A stretch of DNA of 64,000 nt from Pantoea anthophila (GCF_006494375.1 NZ_VHIZ01000026.1:1-64000), one strand, 5' to 3'; shown: positions 39,733 through 50,306, counted from the first letter of the stretch. Made by a program: numbers and translations. The notes: generated by a model not told the origin, from the sequence alone.

Positions 39733-40731
39733 ATGAAAACACGCACGTTATCTCAGGGGCTGGAGGTCAGCGCGATCGGTTATGGTGCAATGGGGCTGAG
39801 CGAATTTTATGGTCAGACCGACGACCGCCACTCACTGCAGCTGCTTAACCAGCTACGCGAAACCGGCATCACCTTTATCGACACCGCCGATCTTTATGGC
39901 CGCGGCCACAACGAGCAGTTGATCGGTCAGTTTCTTGCCGGGCTGAGCCAGGCTGACCGGCAGACGTTTACCGTCGCTACCAAATGTGGCATCGCCCGGC
40001 CAGCGGATGAGGCCTATGCCCGCACCATCAATAATGAGCCGGACTACATTATCCGCAGCTGCCACGCGTCGCTGAAACGGCTGGGCGTTGAGCGCATCGA
40101 CCTGTTCTATCTGCATCGTATCAGTCCGGCGACACCGATTGAGGAGAGCATGGCGTGCCTCAGCAGTCTGGTGCAGCAGGGCAAGATTGCACAGATTGGA
40201 TTGTGCGAAGCCTCCGCCGCCACGCTGAAGCGGGCGCATGCCGTGCATCCTCTGGCGGCATTACAGACGGAGTATTCACTCTGGACGCGGGACATTGAGG
40301 CGGCGATCCTGCCAATGGTGAAACAGCTCGGCATCGGACTGGTGCCCTACTCGCCGCTGGGCAGAGGTTTTCTTACCGGTAAATACCGTAACAACAGCGA
40401 TTTTACTGAAGGCGACTTCCGCAAAAATAATGACCGCTTCCAGCAACAAAATCTCAACCACAATCTCAGCCTTGTTAACGCGATCGCGCCGCTGGCTGAG
40501 AAATATCACGCCACCAGCGGGCAGATTGCGCTGGCGTGGTTACTGGCTCAGTATGAAAAAGTGGTGCCGATCCCGGGCACGAAGCAGCTCGTCTGGCTTC
40601 ATGAAAATGCCGGGGCCGCAGAGATTGAACTGGAAGAGGCCGATGTCCGGCTGCTGAATGGCCTGCATCAGCAGATCGAAGTCAAAGGTGGCCGCTACTC
40701 TGAAGAGGGAATGAAGGGGGTAAATGGCTGA
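39733..40731 (+). CDS. Aldo/keto reductase
   Basis: The 332-residue NADPH-dependent oxidoreductase of the AKR barrel superfamily has its catalytic tetrad visible: Asp in FIDTADLYG, Tyr58-like in the same loop, Lys in FTVATKCGI and His in IDLFYLHRI. The C-terminal NADP site (IPGTKQLVWLHENAGA) is present. The pattern resembles the AKR13/YakC-like group. The substrate is unknown. I start at ATG 39733 (MKTRTLSQGLEVSAIGYG) after GAGGAGA; the longer open frame covers the promoter region. The neighbouring LysR regulator may control it. Confidence 0.85.
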   Translation: MKTRTLSQGLEVSAIGYGAMGLSEFYGQTDDRHSLQLLNQLRETGITFIDTADLYGRGHNEQLIGQFLAGLSQADRQTFTVATKCGIARPADEAYARTINNEPDYIIRSCHASLKRLGVERIDLFYLHRISPATPIEESMACLSSLVQQGKIAQIGLCEASAATLKRAHAVHPLAALQTEYSLWTRDIEAAILPMVKQLGIGLVPYSPLGRGFLTGKYRNNSDFTEGDFRKNNDRFQQQNLNHNLSLVNAIAPLAEKYHATSGQIALAWLLAQYEKVVPIPGTKQLVWLHENAGAAEIELEEADVRLLNGLHQQIEVKGGRYSEEGMKGVNG

Positions 40732-40744
40732 CCCTGATTAGCAC

Positions 40745-40773
40745 TTGCGCACTGTGCAACGGTGCGCTAAGCT
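40745..40773 (+). promoter_or_regulatory. higBA promoter with inverted repeat in the spacer
   Basis: TTGCGC, a 17-base spacer and TAAGCT form a plausible promoter. An inverted repeat GCGCAC-N9-GTGCGC (40747-40767) fills the spacer, as expected for autoregulation by the antitoxin. Confidence 0.5.
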
Positions 40774-40803
40774 GATTTCAACATGATACAGGGAGGTCAT
40801 GAT

Positions 40804-41118
40804 GTGGCAACGTTAAGGAACATCGACAGTTTCAGGGATGAATGGCTCAGGGACTTTTTTTTATATGGGAAACATTCCGGAAAAATCCCGATGACACTCT
40901 CATCAGCCCTGGCCAGAAAGCTCGATATTATTAATGCCGCGGTAAATTATCAGGATCTGAGATCACCACCAGGCAATCGTTATGAGGAGCTGAACCCACC
41001 CCTGAAAGGATATGCAGCAATCAGAGTCAATGAGCAATACCGGCTGATTTTCAAATGGATCGACGGTAAGGCTGTTGATCTCTATCTGGACCCGCATAGC
41101 TACAAAAGACACAAATGA
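40804..41118 (+). CDS. higB: HigB/RelE-superfamily toxin
   Basis: The 104-residue protein has the pattern of the larger HigB/proteic-killer group: FRDEWLRDFFLYGKHSGKIP, LARKLDIINAAVNYQDLRSP, PPGNRYEEL, and the RVNEQYRLIFKW strand with the basic and tyrosine residues used for mRNA cleavage on the ribosome. I choose GTG 40804, which has GGAGG seven bases upstream. The in-frame ATG at 40783 would sit almost on the predicted transcription start. It comes first in the operon, followed by the antitoxin, the usual HigBA order. Confidence 0.85.
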   Translation: MATLRNIDSFRDEWLRDFFLYGKHSGKIPMTLSSALARKLDIINAAVNYQDLRSPPGNRYEELNPPLKGYAAIRVNEQYRLIFKWIDGKAVDLYLDPHSYKRHK

Positions 41119-41202
41119 TAATCACCAGACATCCTGATGTCGGACGCTGCCACCTTGCCGGCAGCATTATCAGACGCTGAAAGAGATGAAGAGAGCAACG
41201 AT

Positions 41203-41535
41203 ATGAATCAGGCGACCCGAAAACCGACTACTGTTGGCGACGTGTTACTTTACGAATACCTGGAGCCAGCTGGCCTGAAAATCCTTGATTTAGCAGAGAT
41301 GCTGAAGGTACACCGTAACACCGTCAGCGCTCTGGTGAACAATAACAGGAAGCTGACACCGGATATGGCTTTCAGACTGGCTGCGGCCTTTGAGACCAGT
41401 GTGGAGTTCTGGCTTAACCTGCAGAACAGTGTTGATGTCTGGGAAGTGATGCACGATGCACGCGCTCAGGAGGAGATCAGTCGCGTAACCCCGCTGAAGA
41501 CGTTTCTGGCGCAGAAAGAGAATCAGGTGGCGTGA
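41203..41535 (+). CDS. higA: HigA family antitoxin
   Basis: The 110-residue protein begins MNQATRKPTTVGDVLLYEYL. It carries an XRE-type helix-turn-helix (LKILDLAEMLKVHRNTVSAL, about residues 26-45), followed by TPDMAFRLAAAFETSVEFWL. This is the HigA signature. It should neutralise HigB and bind the inverted repeat in the operon promoter. The open frame extends 22 codons upstream, but family members begin at MNQATRKP. The gap to the toxin gene is 84 bases. Confidence 0.87.
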   Translation: MNQATRKPTTVGDVLLYEYLEPAGLKILDLAEMLKVHRNTVSALVNNNRKLTPDMAFRLAAAFETSVEFWLNLQNSVDVWEVMHDARAQEEISRVTPLKTFLAQKENQVA

Positions 41536-41665
41536 AAGTGAAGAACGTCGCCCTGACGGCGCGTTTACAGGCAAATCTTTCAACGGACACCAGGGCCGCG
41601 CTGAGCGCGCCCTGATATCACATCTCCCGGATCTCAGGCTTCTTTCAGGCTCTCCGGTAACCGCC

Positions 41666-42058
41666 CTACTCGTAGTTGACCATCACTTCGCTGCTGACCA
41701 CCCGCAAACCTGGCGGCAGCGCCCCGCTTCCGGCAAAACCAAACACCATATGCAGCGGTTCATCGGCACTCAGATGGGCCAGCCCGCGCGTCACCCCGCT
41801 GGCCCCCTCCAGCGTTGCGCAGCGCTCCACGCCGCAGAGCCGCACCTCCAGACCGGAAGGCGCCGGCCGGCTCAGCTCATAACGCCAGCTGATTACGCTG
41901 ACCTCACCGCCCACACCGGTGGGGGGCGTCAGCGGCTGCGACCGCATCCAGCTGCCCCGGTTTGCCAGCGGTGGCCCGCTGGCACTGCCACTCCAGGCCC
42001 CGCCGGCCGCCTGTGCCATCAGCGGCAGCAGCAACAACAGAGCGATTGGCCAGCGCAT
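41666..42058 (-). CDS. flhE: Flagellar protein FlhE
   Basis: The 130-residue periplasmic protein has a signal peptide (MRWPIALLLLLPLMAQA, cleavage near AQA-AGG). The mature part (GGAWSGSASGPPLANRGSWM) and length match FlhE. In enterics FlhE is not part of the export gate but affects proton leakage through the export apparatus. It overlaps the flhA stop by one base (TAATG), so it is coupled to flhA and ends the flhBAE unit. Confidence 0.9.
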   Translation of the reverse strand: MRWPIALLLLLPLMAQAAGGAWSGSASGPPLANRGSWMRSQPLTPPTGVGGEVSVISWRYELSRPAPSGLEVRLCGVERCATLEGASGVTRGLAHLSADEPLHMVFGFAGSGALPPGLRVVSSEVMVNYE

Positions 42059-44157
42059 TATTTGCCTCCGATAGTGGCGGTCATGCGGATCTGGCGGTTG
42101 TCGCTCAGCTCCAGATTTGAAATTACCACCAGCTGTGGCAGGTTGCGGCGCAGGAAACGCGCCAGCAGCGCACGCAGCGGATGATTGACCAGCAGCACCG
42201 GTGGTGCGCCCAGCATCTCCTGACGCTGCAACGCCGCCTGTGCCTGGCTTAACAGCCGATCGGCCAGCCCCGGCTCCAGCCCGCCGCCACCCTGCAGGGC
42301 CTGCAGCAACAGCCGCTCCAGCGTCGAGTCCAGCCCGATCACCTGCACCTCATCATTACCCGGGAACCACTGCTGGGTAATCGCACGGCCCAGCGCTACA
42401 CGAACGACGCTGGTCAGCTCCTGCGGATCGCTCTGCACCGGCGCGTGCTCCGCCAGCGTTTCAATGATGGTACGCATATCGCGAATCGACACCCGCTCAA
42501 CCAGCAGGTTCTGCAACACTTTATGCAGTGTCGTCAGCGTGATCACACCCGGCACCAGATCCTCGGTCAGCTTCGGCATCTCCTGCGTCACCCGATCCAG
42601 CAACTGCTGCGCTTCCTGACGACCAAACAGCTCGCTGGCGTACTGACCAATCAGGTGATTCAGGTGGGTCGCGACGACGGTACTGGCTTCCACTACGGTA
42701 AAGCCCTGAATCTGCGCCTGCTCTTTCAGCGCGCTGTCAATCCAGACCGCCGCCAGGCCAAAGGCGGGATCAACCGTGGCTTCACCCGGCAGCGAGCCAG
42801 CCGCCGTGCCTGGGTTGATCGCCATCCAGCGACCAGGGTACGCATCCCCGCTGCCAATCTCCACCCCTTTCATCAGAATGCGGTAGCGTGCAGGCGGCAG
42901 CTCCATATTGTCGCGAATGTGCACGACCGGCGGCAGGAAACCGACATCCTGAGCGACCTTCTTACGGATACTGCGGATACGCCCCAGCAGCTCGCCATTT
43001 TGCTGATGATCGACCATCGGAATCAGGCGGTAGCCCACTTCCATGCCCAGCGTGTCTTCCAGCTGCACATCGGTCCAGGAGGCTTCCGTGGTGGCAGGCG
43101 TGTCCGCCGCCGCTTTGTTACTGATGCTGCCTGCACTGTCCACTTTCTTCTTCGGCTGCATTTCGCGGCCGCGCAGCCACCAGGCGAGACCCAGTAAGGC
43201 CGCGGTAAACAGCAGGAAGACAAAGTTAGGCATGCCCGGCACCAGGCCCAGCAGACCGATTACCCCGGCGCTGAGCATCAGCACGCGCGGATCTTTGAAC
43301 AGCTGGGTGACCATCTGCTCACCCACATCCTGATCGGTGGCGACGCGCGTCACGATAACACCGGCCGCGGTGGAGATAACCAGCGCCGGGATCTGAGCGA
43401 CCAGACCATCACCGATGGTCAGCAGGGTATAGGTCTCTGCGGCATGACCCACATCCATACCGTGCTGCACCACGCCGACCAGCAGGCCGCCGATGACGTT
43501 AATCACCATGATCATGATGCCTGCGATGGCATCCCCGCGAACGAACTTACTGGCACCGTCCATCGAGCCATAAAAGTCCGCTTCCTGGGTCACTTCCGCA
43601 CGGCGACGCTTGGCCTCATCTTCGCCAATCAGACCGGCGTTGAGGTCGGCATCGATTGCCATCTGCTTACCGGGCATCCCGTCCAGCACAAAGCGCGCGC
43701 CAACTTCCGCGATACGCCCGGCACCCTTGGTAATAACCATGAAGTTGATGATGACGAGGATGATAAACACCACAATACCGATGGCGAAGTTCCCGCCCAC
43801 CAGGAAGTGGCCGAACGCTTCCACCACCTGCCCCGCCGCCGCGGCCCCCGTGTGTCCTTCCATCAGGATGATACGGGTCGACGCGACGTTGAGCGCCAGG
43901 CGCAGCAGCGTAGAGAAGAGCAGGATGGTCGGGAATGCCGCAAACTCCAGGGTCCGCTGGGTGAACATCGACACCAGCAGGATCATGATTGACAGCGCAA
44001 TGTTAAAGGTAAACAGCAGATCGAGGATGAATGGCGGTAAAGGCAGCACCATCATCGACAGGATCATCAGGATCAGCACCGGACCTGCCAGCACCTGCCA
44101 CTGCATCTCTTTAAAGTTGCCCGGTAAACGTAGTTTTGCGGCCAGGTTGTTAGCCAT
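42058..44157 (-). CDS. flhA: Flagellar export gate protein FlhA
   Basis: The 699-residue FHIPEP-family protein has eight N-terminal membrane helices (residues about 25-310). The conserved cytoplasmic loop includes FVLDGMPGKQMAIDADLNAG, and a large C-terminal cytoplasmic domain binds chaperone-substrate complexes. It uses proton motive force to export flagellar subunits. The start is MANNLAAKLRL at 44157; the extra seven codons upstream lie inside flhB. It overlaps flhB by eight bases. Confidence 0.95.
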   Translation of the reverse strand: MANNLAAKLRLPGNFKEMQWQVLAGPVLILMILSMMVLPLPPFILDLLFTFNIALSIMILLVSMFTQRTLEFAAFPTILLFSTLLRLALNVASTRIILMEGHTGAAAAGQVVEAFGHFLVGGNFAIGIVVFIILVIINFMVITKGAGRIAEVGARFVLDGMPGKQMAIDADLNAGLIGEDEAKRRRAEVTQEADFYGSMDGASKFVRGDAIAGIMIMVINVIGGLLVGVVQHGMDVGHAAETYTLLTIGDGLVAQIPALVISTAAGVIVTRVATDQDVGEQMVTQLFKDPRVLMLSAGVIGLLGLVPGMPNFVFLLFTAALLGLAWWLRGREMQPKKKVDSAGSISNKAAADTPATTEASWTDVQLEDTLGMEVGYRLIPMVDHQQNGELLGRIRSIRKKVAQDVGFLPPVVHIRDNMELPPARYRILMKGVEIGSGDAYPGRWMAINPGTAAGSLPGEATVDPAFGLAAVWIDSALKEQAQIQGFTVVEASTVVATHLNHLIGQYASELFGRQEAQQLLDRVTQEMPKLTEDLVPGVITLTTLHKVLQNLLVERVSIRDMRTIIETLAEHAPVQSDPQELTSVVRVALGRAITQQWFPGNDEVQVIGLDSTLERLLLQALQGGGGLEPGLADRLLSQAQAALQRQEMLGAPPVLLVNHPLRALLARFLRRNLPQLVVISNLELSDNRQIRMTATIGGK

Positions 44158-45301
44158 CGTTTTTGCTCTCTCCTGCAAAGTCCATCTCTGCCGGAACCGG
44201 CAGGTTTTTTGGTTTGGCTGGGATCAGGCCGCCTTCACGCTTCCAGCGGCGTGACTGCCAGACCCATGCCAGTACCTCTGCCACGGCAGCATAAAGCGCG
44301 CCGGGGATGTGCTGACCAATCTCAGTGTGTCGATACAAGGCACGCGCCAGCGGCGGTGCTTCCAGAACCGGGATACGGTGCTCCGCGCCCAGTTCACGAA
44401 TTCTCAGGGCTATCTCGCCTGCGCCTTTGGCGACGACTTTTGGCGCACTCATCTTCTTCTCGTTGTACTGCAGCGCCACCGAGTAGTGCGTCGGGTTGGT
44501 GACGATCACGTCAGCTTTCGGCACATCCGCCATCATGCGGCGGCGCGCGGCGGCACGCATCTGCTGGCGGATACGCCCCTTAACGTGCGGGTCACCCTCC
44601 TGCTGCTTATGCTCGTCGCGGATCTCCTGCATCGACATCTTCAGCTTTTTGAAGTGGCTGTAGAGCTGCCAGAAGACGTCATACCCCACCATCGGCACCA
44701 GCCCCAGCATCACCAGCGAACAGCAGACGGCGATCATCTCCATGCCATGGATCAGCGCGTTAATCGGGGCTTCGCTGATCAGCCGCAGCATCTCCGGCCA
44801 GTGGCTCCAGATGTACCACCAGCCCACGGCACCGACGAGAATGGTTTTGAGCACGCCTTTAAACAGTTCGGTCCAGGCCTGAGCGGCAAACATCCGCTTG
44901 AAACCGGCCATCGGACTCAGTTTTTTCAGGTCGAACTTGATCGATTTGCCGCTGAACACGATACCGCCCAGCAGCATGGGGGCGGCAATCGCCACCAGCA
45001 CCAGCCCGCCCATCAGGGGCAGCAGCGCCATCAGCGCCTGCGTGATCAGTCCGCCGATGTGGCTGACAATGATTTTGTCATCTCTGACCATGCCATGATC
45101 AAAGCGGAGGCCGGTGGCCACCATCGCGGCCAGCCGGTGCGCCATCATGTTGCCGCCTACCCACAGGATCATGATGCCGGCCAGCAGCATCAGTAATGAC
45201 GTCAGTTCGCGCGAACGCGGAATCTGGCCCTCTTCACGCGCTTTCTCAAGTCGGTGGGCCGTGGGCGATTCTGTTTTGTCTTCGTCGCTTTCTTCAGCCA
45301 C
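44150..45301 (-). CDS. flhB: Flagellar export specificity protein FlhB
   Basis: The 383-residue protein has four membrane helices (about residues 32-210) and a cytoplasmic domain with the self-cleaving NPTH motif (ADVIVTNPTHYSVAL, about residue 270). Cleavage there switches export from rod/hook to filament substrates. The start codon is GTG at 45301 (VAEESDEDKTESPTAHRLEK), with GAGG seven bases upstream. Fourteen upstream codons in the same frame lack homology. It leads the flhBAE operon, about 190 bases after cheZ. Confidence 0.94.
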   Translation of the reverse strand: MAEESDEDKTESPTAHRLEKAREEGQIPRSRELTSLLMLLAGIMILWVGGNMMAHRLAAMVATGLRFDHGMVRDDKIIVSHIGGLITQALMALLPLMGGLVLVAIAAPMLLGGIVFSGKSIKFDLKKLSPMAGFKRMFAAQAWTELFKGVLKTILVGAVGWWYIWSHWPEMLRLISEAPINALIHGMEMIAVCCSLVMLGLVPMVGYDVFWQLYSHFKKLKMSMQEIRDEHKQQEGDPHVKGRIRQQMRAAARRRMMADVPKADVIVTNPTHYSVALQYNEKKMSAPKVVAKGAGEIALRIRELGAEHRIPVLEAPPLARALYRHTEIGQHIPGALYAAVAEVLAWVWQSRRWKREGGLIPAKPKNLPVPAEMDFAGESKNDG

Positions 45302-45492
45302 GACAAACCTCAGCTGGCAGGAATTCTGAGCATAGGATGCCAAATCTGGCTTAAGTCAAAGCGGAGATAAGATGGGGAAAAAGGGCGTTCTTTCGGGGAT
45401 GAATCTGGCAATGGGGAACGGGGCCACCGGAGGGTGACCCTGTTTCAGGGGAGTACAGCGCTGTTGCCCGCCCGCAGGCGGACAACATCGGG

Positions 45493-46134
45493 TCAGAACC
45501 CTAAGCTGTCCAGCAGGTCATCAACCTGATCCTGGTTCGCCACCACGCCCGGTGCATCGGCGTGGATCTGCGGCCCGTTCAGCAGGCTGGTGCCCTCCTG
45601 GCGCTTCTCTGCGCTGACTTCCGGCATGTTCTCCAGCAGCACCATCAACAGCTGGCGCTCAATCTCCTGGATGACATCCATCATGCGCTTGATTACCTGA
45701 CCGGTCAGATCCTGGAAATCCTGCGCCATCATGATGGCCAGCAGCTGTTTGTTGGTGAAGGAGGTATGCTCTGGCACAGCGTCGAGGAATGCGCGCGTAT
45801 CCGTCACCAACTCCCGCGCATCACCCAGTTCAATCGGGTTCTCAAACCACTCATCCCAACGCCCTTTCAGCTGAGTTGCCCCGGCTTCCATTTTATCCTG
45901 ATGTGGCTGAGCTGCTTCAACACAGTTCAGCGCACGGTCGGCGGCCTGCGCCGTCATCTGCACCACGTAATCCAGACGGTCGCGGGCATCAGGAATAGCT
46001 TCAGCGGCATCGGCGATGGCTTTATCCAGCCCCAGCTCGCGCAGGCTGTCGCGCAGCATGCGGGTCAGAGACCCGATGCGACTGATGATGTCGTGTGCCG
46101 AGGCATCCATAGTTGGTTTCGGAAGGTCGCTCAT
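45493..46134 (-). CDS. cheZ: CheY-phosphate phosphatase CheZ
   Basis: The 213-residue protein dephosphorylates CheY-P to end the tumble signal. It forms a long helical hairpin with the catalytic Gln in the conserved [19 protein letters not shown] stretch (about residue 147). The C-terminal CheY-binding peptide is [15 protein letters not shown] 46134 is preferred over a GTG one codon upstream; AAGGAG is close by. It follows cheY by nine bases and ends the cheRBYZ unit. Confidence 0.95.
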   Translation of the reverse strand: MSDLPKPTMDASAHDIISRIGSLTRMLRDSLRELGLDKAIADAAEAIPDARDRLDYVVQMTAQAADRALNCVEAAQPHQDKMEAGATQLKGRWDEWFENPIELGDARELVTDTRAFLDAVPEHTSFTNKQLLAIMMAQDFQDLTGQVIKRMMDVIQEIERQLLMVLLENMPEVSAEKRQEGTSLLNGPQIHADAPGVVANQDQVDDLLDSLGF

Positions 46135-46143
46135 CACATCTCC

Positions 46144-46533
46144 TTACATGCCCAGTTTTTCAAAAATTTTACCCAGCTTCTCTTCCAGGGTAGCGGCGGT
46201 GAAAGGCTTCACCACATATCCGCTGGCGCCTGCCTGAGCAGCAGCAATAATGTTCTCTTTCTTCGCTTCTGCGGTCACCATCAACACCGGCAGCGTGCTC
46301 ATCGCCGCGTCGGCACGAATGGTCTGCAGCAGCTGCAGGCCATCCATGTTTGGCATGTTCCAGTCAGAAATGACGAAGTCAAAACCGCCTGCTTTCAGTT
46401 TGCCAAGGGCATCCACACCATCTTCTGCTTCTTCTACGTTATTGAAGCCCAGCTCTTTCAGCAGGTTACGGACAATACGACGCATCGTATTGAAGTCGTC
46501 TACTACCAAAAAGCGCATGTTTTTATCAGCCAT
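46144..46533 (-). CDS. cheY: Chemotaxis response regulator CheY
   Basis: The 129-residue single receiver domain has the phosphorylation site D57 ([11 protein letters not shown]), acidic metal-binding residues D12-D13 ([10 protein letters not shown]), the switch Thr in [11 protein letters not shown] and K109 (VVKPF). Phosphorylated CheY binds the FliM motor switch and reverses rotation. Length and sequence are nearly those of E. coli CheY. It lies between cheB and cheZ. Confidence 0.97.
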   Translation of the reverse strand: MADKNMRFLVVDDFNTMRRIVRNLLKELGFNNVEEAEDGVDALGKLKAGGFDFVISDWNMPNMDGLQLLQTIRADAAMSTLPVLMVTAEAKKENIIAAAQAGASGYVVKPFTAATLEEKLGKIFEKLGM

Positions 46534-46572
46534 ATCTACTCCTGAGTTGTCTCGCCCGGCAGGACGGGCCTG

Positions 46573-47622
46573 TTAAATACGCAATGCCTGTCCGGCGCTA
46601 ATTTTCGCCAGCATGTGCTGGCTGATGTTGCTTAAATCCACGACTTCATTCACACCGCCTGTGGTAATTGCCTCACGCGGCATGCCAAATACCACACAGC
46701 TGGCCTCGCTCTGGGCGATGGTCCAGGCTCCCGCCCGGTTCATCTCCAGCATCCCGGCGGCGCCGTCGTTGCCCATACCGGTGAGGATCACCCCCACCGC
46801 ATTTCGTCCGGCGTTGATCGCCACCGATTTGAACAGCACATCCACCGACGGTTTGTGCCGGTTAACCGGCGGGCCGTCATTGAGCTTCACAACATAGTTG
46901 GCACCGCTTCGGGCCAGCTCCATATGCATCGCGCCTGGCGCGATATAGGCGTGACCCGGCAGAATACGCTCGCCATCTTCCGCCTCTTTCACCGTGATCT
47001 GACACAGCTTGTTCAGACGCTCGGCAAAGGAGCGGGTAAAGCCTGGCGGCATGTGCTGGGTAATCAGCAATGCCGGGCTGGTCGCCGGTAACGGCTGCAG
47101 CACATGACGGATCGCCTCGGTGCCGCCGGTAGAGGAGCCAATCGCAATCAGTTTCTCACTACTCAGCAGCGGCCCTGCTTTCAGCGTCACCGGGGCCGGC
47201 ATCGCGGCGCGGTTATGCAGACGGGCACGGGCCGCGGCGCGGATCTTGTCGCCAATCATCTGGCTGTAAGCCAGCATCCCTTCGCGGATGCCGAGCTGGG
47301 GCTTGGTGACGAAATCGACCGCCCCCAGTTCCAGCGCCCGCAGCGTAATCTCGGAGCCTTTTCCGGTCAGCGAGGAGACCATCACGACCGGCATCGGGCG
47401 TAACCGCATCAGTTTTTCCAGGAAATCGAGGCCATCCATGCGCGGCATTTCCACATCCAGCGTCAGCACCTGCGGATTGAACTGCTTAATCAAATCGCGG
47501 GCGACCAGCGGATCCGGCGCCGTAGCGACCATCTCCATATCCGGATGACTGTTGATGATTTCCGTCATCAGTTGCCGCATCAGCGCAGAGTCATCTACGC
47601 ACATCACGGTGATTTTGCTCAT
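46573..47622 (-). CDS. cheB: Chemotaxis methylesterase/deamidase CheB
   Basis: The 349-residue protein has an N-terminal receiver domain (phospho-acceptor Asp near 56 in [12 protein letters not shown]) and a C-terminal esterase. The catalytic residues are in [11 protein letters not shown] (Ser near 164), QHMPPGFT (His near 190) and [10 protein letters not shown] (Asp near 286). CheB removes methyl groups from receptors and deamidates glutamines, giving adaptation. ATG 47622 overlaps the cheR stop and gives the same length as E. coli CheB; one more ATG lies a codon upstream. Confidence 0.96.
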   Translation of the reverse strand: MSKITVMCVDDSALMRQLMTEIINSHPDMEMVATAPDPLVARDLIKQFNPQVLTLDVEMPRMDGLDFLEKLMRLRPMPVVMVSSLTGKGSEITLRALELGAVDFVTKPQLGIREGMLAYSQMIGDKIRAAARARLHNRAAMPAPVTLKAGPLLSSEKLIAIGSSTGGTEAIRHVLQPLPATSPALLITQHMPPGFTRSFAERLNKLCQITVKEAEDGERILPGHAYIAPGAMHMELARSGANYVVKLNDGPPVNRHKPSVDVLFKSVAINAGRNAVGVILTGMGNDGAAGMLEMNRAGAWTIAQSEASCVVFGMPREAITTGGVNEVVDLSNISQHMLAKISAGQALRI

Positions 47623-48494
47623 CATCTTTCCTTCGTCAGTCCATAGACGGTTTGTCCGCGCAGCCAGAACTCTTTACTGATCTGACTGAAGTTCTCTGAG
47701 TGACCGGCGAACAGAATGCCGCCCGGCTTCAGCAGCGGGACAAACCGACGCAGAATCTTCTCCTGCGTCTCTTTATCGAAATAGATCATCACATTGCGAC
47801 AGAAAATGGCGTCAAACGGCCCCGGCAGCGCCCACTCGTTAGCCAGCAGGTTAAGCTGGGCGAACGTGACCAGGCCACTGAGCTCAGGGCGCGCCCGCAC
47901 CATGCCTGCATGCGGCCCGGTTCCGCGCAGGAAGAAGCGCTGCATCTGCGCCGGTGACAGCGTGCGTAACTCTTCCTGGCGATAGACGCCGGAGACCGCT
48001 TTTTCCAGTACCTGGGTGTCGATATCGCTGGCGTGAACCTGAAATTTGCCGGGTCCGGTCCCCAGCGTTTCGGCCAGCGTCATGGCGATCGAATAGGGTT
48101 CTTCGCCGGTTGACGCCGCGGTGCTCCAGACGCTGAAATTGCCCTGACGCTTACGTGCATGCTCCGCCAGAATCGGGAAGTGATGCGCTTCACGGAAGAA
48201 CGCGGTCAGGTTGGTTGTCAGGGCGTTAATAAACGCCTGCCACTCGGCACTGTTCGGGTCGGACTCCAGCAGCGCCAGGTAGCGACCAAAATCGTCGATG
48301 TTCAGCGTGCGCAGACGACGAACCAGACGGTTGTAAACCATCTCACGCTTGTGATCGGCCAGTACGATACCGGCACGCTGATAGATCAGCTGGCTGATAC
48401 GGCGAAAATGCGCATCGGAGAGCGGCAGGCGCTGCACCATCTGTGACAGCAGCGTTGTCGTCTCATTTTGATCTAATATCGTCGATTTTTTCAT
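47622..48494 (-). CDS. cheR: Chemotaxis receptor methyltransferase CheR
   Basis: The 290-residue SAM-dependent enzyme methylates glutamates on the receptor helices. An N-terminal helical domain (about residues 20-90, [16 protein letters not shown]) precedes the methyltransferase core ([41 protein letters not shown]). The beta-subdomain that binds the NWETF tail of receptors is present. It lies 78 bases downstream of the nearest receptor gene, whose protein has this tail. Confidence 0.95.
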   Translation of the reverse strand: MKKSTILDQNETTTLLSQMVQRLPLSDAHFRRISQLIYQRAGIVLADHKREMVYNRLVRRLRTLNIDDFGRYLALLESDPNSAEWQAFINALTTNLTAFFREAHHFPILAEHARKRQGNFSVWSTAASTGEEPYSIAMTLAETLGTGPGKFQVHASDIDTQVLEKAVSGVYRQEELRTLSPAQMQRFFLRGTGPHAGMVRARPELSGLVTFAQLNLLANEWALPGPFDAIFCRNVMIYFDKETQEKILRRFVPLLKPGGILFAGHSENFSQISKEFWLRGQTVYGLTKER

Positions 48495-48572
48495 CTCTGC
48501 ACCTGGCCCGAACTGAATACATTAACTCTGCTGCGATGTCCGGCCGCGAAACGGCGGCCGGACGACGGGCGA

Positions 48573-50249
48573 TTAAAAGGTTTCCCAGTTGTCGTCACTG
48601 CGCGCAGCAGACTGACGGCCAACGGCTAACGGCGCATCAAGCTGTAGGGTTTTTGTCGCCGTTGTCTTGTTAACGGCCTGAGCGACAAATTCTTTACCAA
48701 TATTGAACACTGAAACCGCCTGTTTTAAGTGACTTGCCTGATCTTCGAGCGCCGCAGCGGCTGCCGCTGACTCTTCGACCAGTGAGGCGTTCTGCTGGGT
48801 CACGCGATCCATCTCGGTGACCGCCAGGCCAACCTGGTCGATACCGCGGCTCTGCTCGTCTGACGCAGAGGCGATTTCACCCATGATGTCGGTCACGCGG
48901 GTTACCGCGCTGACGATGTTGCTCATGGTGTCACCGGCGCTTTCTACCAGCACCGAGCCGGTGTTCACGCGACTCACGGAATCTTCAATCAGGCCTTTGA
49001 TCTCTCTTGCGGCCTGGGCGCTGCGCTGCGCCAGGCTGCGCACTTCACCGGCCACCACGGCAAAACCGCGCCCCTGTTCACCCGCACGGGCGGCTTCAAC
49101 CGCCGCGTTCAGCGCCAGAATGTTGGTCTGGAAGGCGATACCGTCGATGACGCTGGTGATATCGGCAATTTTCTTCGAGCTGCCCGCAATCTCTTTCATG
49201 GTGGTGACCACGCCATCCACCACTTTGCCGCCCTGCTGCGCGGTTTCCGAGGCGGTCAGCGCCAGCTTGGACGCCTGACGGGCGTTTTCGGCGTTCTGCT
49301 TCACGGTGGCCGTCAGCTGCTCCATACTGGCCGCGGTCTGCTCCAGAGAGGCCGCCTGCTCTTCCGTACGCGAAGAGAGATCGTTGTTGCCGATAGCGAT
49401 TTCGCTGGCACCGGTGTAGATGGCGTCAGAGCCATCACGCACGGTACGTACGGTACGTACCAGCTCCTGCTGCATGTGCTGCAGAGAGGTCAGTAACTCA
49501 CCGATTTCGTTTCGCACGCTAATCTCTATCGGCTGAGTCAGATCGCCACGTGCAATGTGCTGGATATGTTCCATGCTCTGACGCAGCGGACGGATCAGCA
49601 CCGAGCGCATCACATTCCAGACCAGGATAATCATCAGCAGCGTGACCGCCAGCGTGGCCACCACGATGGTGATAGAACGGGTATAGGCCTGCTGGTTAGC
49701 TTCGACACCCTGCTTCGCCAGGACCTGGTTGTACTCAAGCCAGGCGGTGTAATCTTTCTGGAACTTGTCCTGATAGCTCTGGGTGGGCTGATCGACAAAG
49801 CCTTTGAAGTTGCCGGTGGTGAAGAAGACCATCAGCTCCGCCAGCGCATCGTGATAGGCCTTGTAGTTCGCCTGCAGTGCCAGGACGTTTTCGGCCGTTT
49901 TGCCCTTCTCCGACAGGTTATCGTTGAAGATCTGATAGTTGATTTCCGCCTGTTTCAGCTCTTCACCCGCCAGTGCCACCAGCTCTTTCACGCTGGCACC
50001 CGATCCCGCCATCTGCGCATCCTGCAGAAAACGAATACCGGCGCGGTTGAGGGTGTTGCGCGCCTGAACAAGCGAAACCCATGAGGTGCCCATAGCCTGC
50101 TGCAGCGTATTCAGACGCTGGTTGTAGGCAAAGTTATCTTTATCTGAACTGACAGTTTTGAAGAACATTCCGCCGGAAAACAGCTGCAGCAGCGCAAACA
50201 GCGCCAGCACACACAGCAGGCCGGAAACAACGCGTACTCGACTAAACAT
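48573..50249 (-). CDS. Methyl-accepting chemotaxis protein, Tsr-like
   Basis: The 558-residue receptor has TM1 at about residues 9-29, a periplasmic four-helix domain and TM2 near 190-210. HAMP, the methylation helices and the signalling tip ([20 protein letters not shown]) follow. The ligand domain has [13 protein letters not shown] and [11 protein letters not shown], very like the serine-binding regions of Tsr, so serine sensing is a good guess. It ends in NWETF, the CheR/CheB docking peptide. The start is ATG 50249 after GAGGTG. A perfect sigma-28 promoter lies just upstream. It is the third of three tandem receptors. Confidence 0.92.
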   Translation of the reverse strand: MFSRVRVVSGLLCVLALFALLQLFSGGMFFKTVSSDKDNFAYNQRLNTLQQAMGTSWVSLVQARNTLNRAGIRFLQDAQMAGSGASVKELVALAGEELKQAEINYQIFNDNLSEKGKTAENVLALQANYKAYHDALAELMVFFTTGNFKGFVDQPTQSYQDKFQKDYTAWLEYNQVLAKQGVEANQQAYTRSITIVVATLAVTLLMIILVWNVMRSVLIRPLRQSMEHIQHIARGDLTQPIEISVRNEIGELLTSLQHMQQELVRTVRTVRDGSDAIYTGASEIAIGNNDLSSRTEEQAASLEQTAASMEQLTATVKQNAENARQASKLALTASETAQQGGKVVDGVVTTMKEIAGSSKKIADITSVIDGIAFQTNILALNAAVEAARAGEQGRGFAVVAGEVRSLAQRSAQAAREIKGLIEDSVSRVNTGSVLVESAGDTMSNIVSAVTRVTDIMGEIASASDEQSRGIDQVGLAVTEMDRVTQQNASLVEESAAAAAALEDQASHLKQAVSVFNIGKEFVAQAVNKTTATKTLQLDAPLAVGRQSAARSDDNWETF

Positions 50250-50279
50250 AAACACCTCATTGGTTGCGATTCGTTTTGT

Positions 50280-50306
50280 TTATCGGCGCAACGTGAGGGA
50301 ACTTTA
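50280..50306 (-). promoter_or_regulatory. Sigma-28 (FliA) promoter of the Tsr-like receptor gene
   Basis: The minus strand reads TAAAGTTC, an 11-base spacer, GCCGATAA. This fits the FliA consensus TAAAGTTT-N11-GCCGATAA at 15 of 16 positions. It is 31 bases upstream of the start codon. Confidence 0.9.

Noticed and set aside
44309..45196. 295-codon plus-strand ORF opposite flhB
   Set aside because: Shadow of flhB, with a histidine-rich product and no ribosome binding site.
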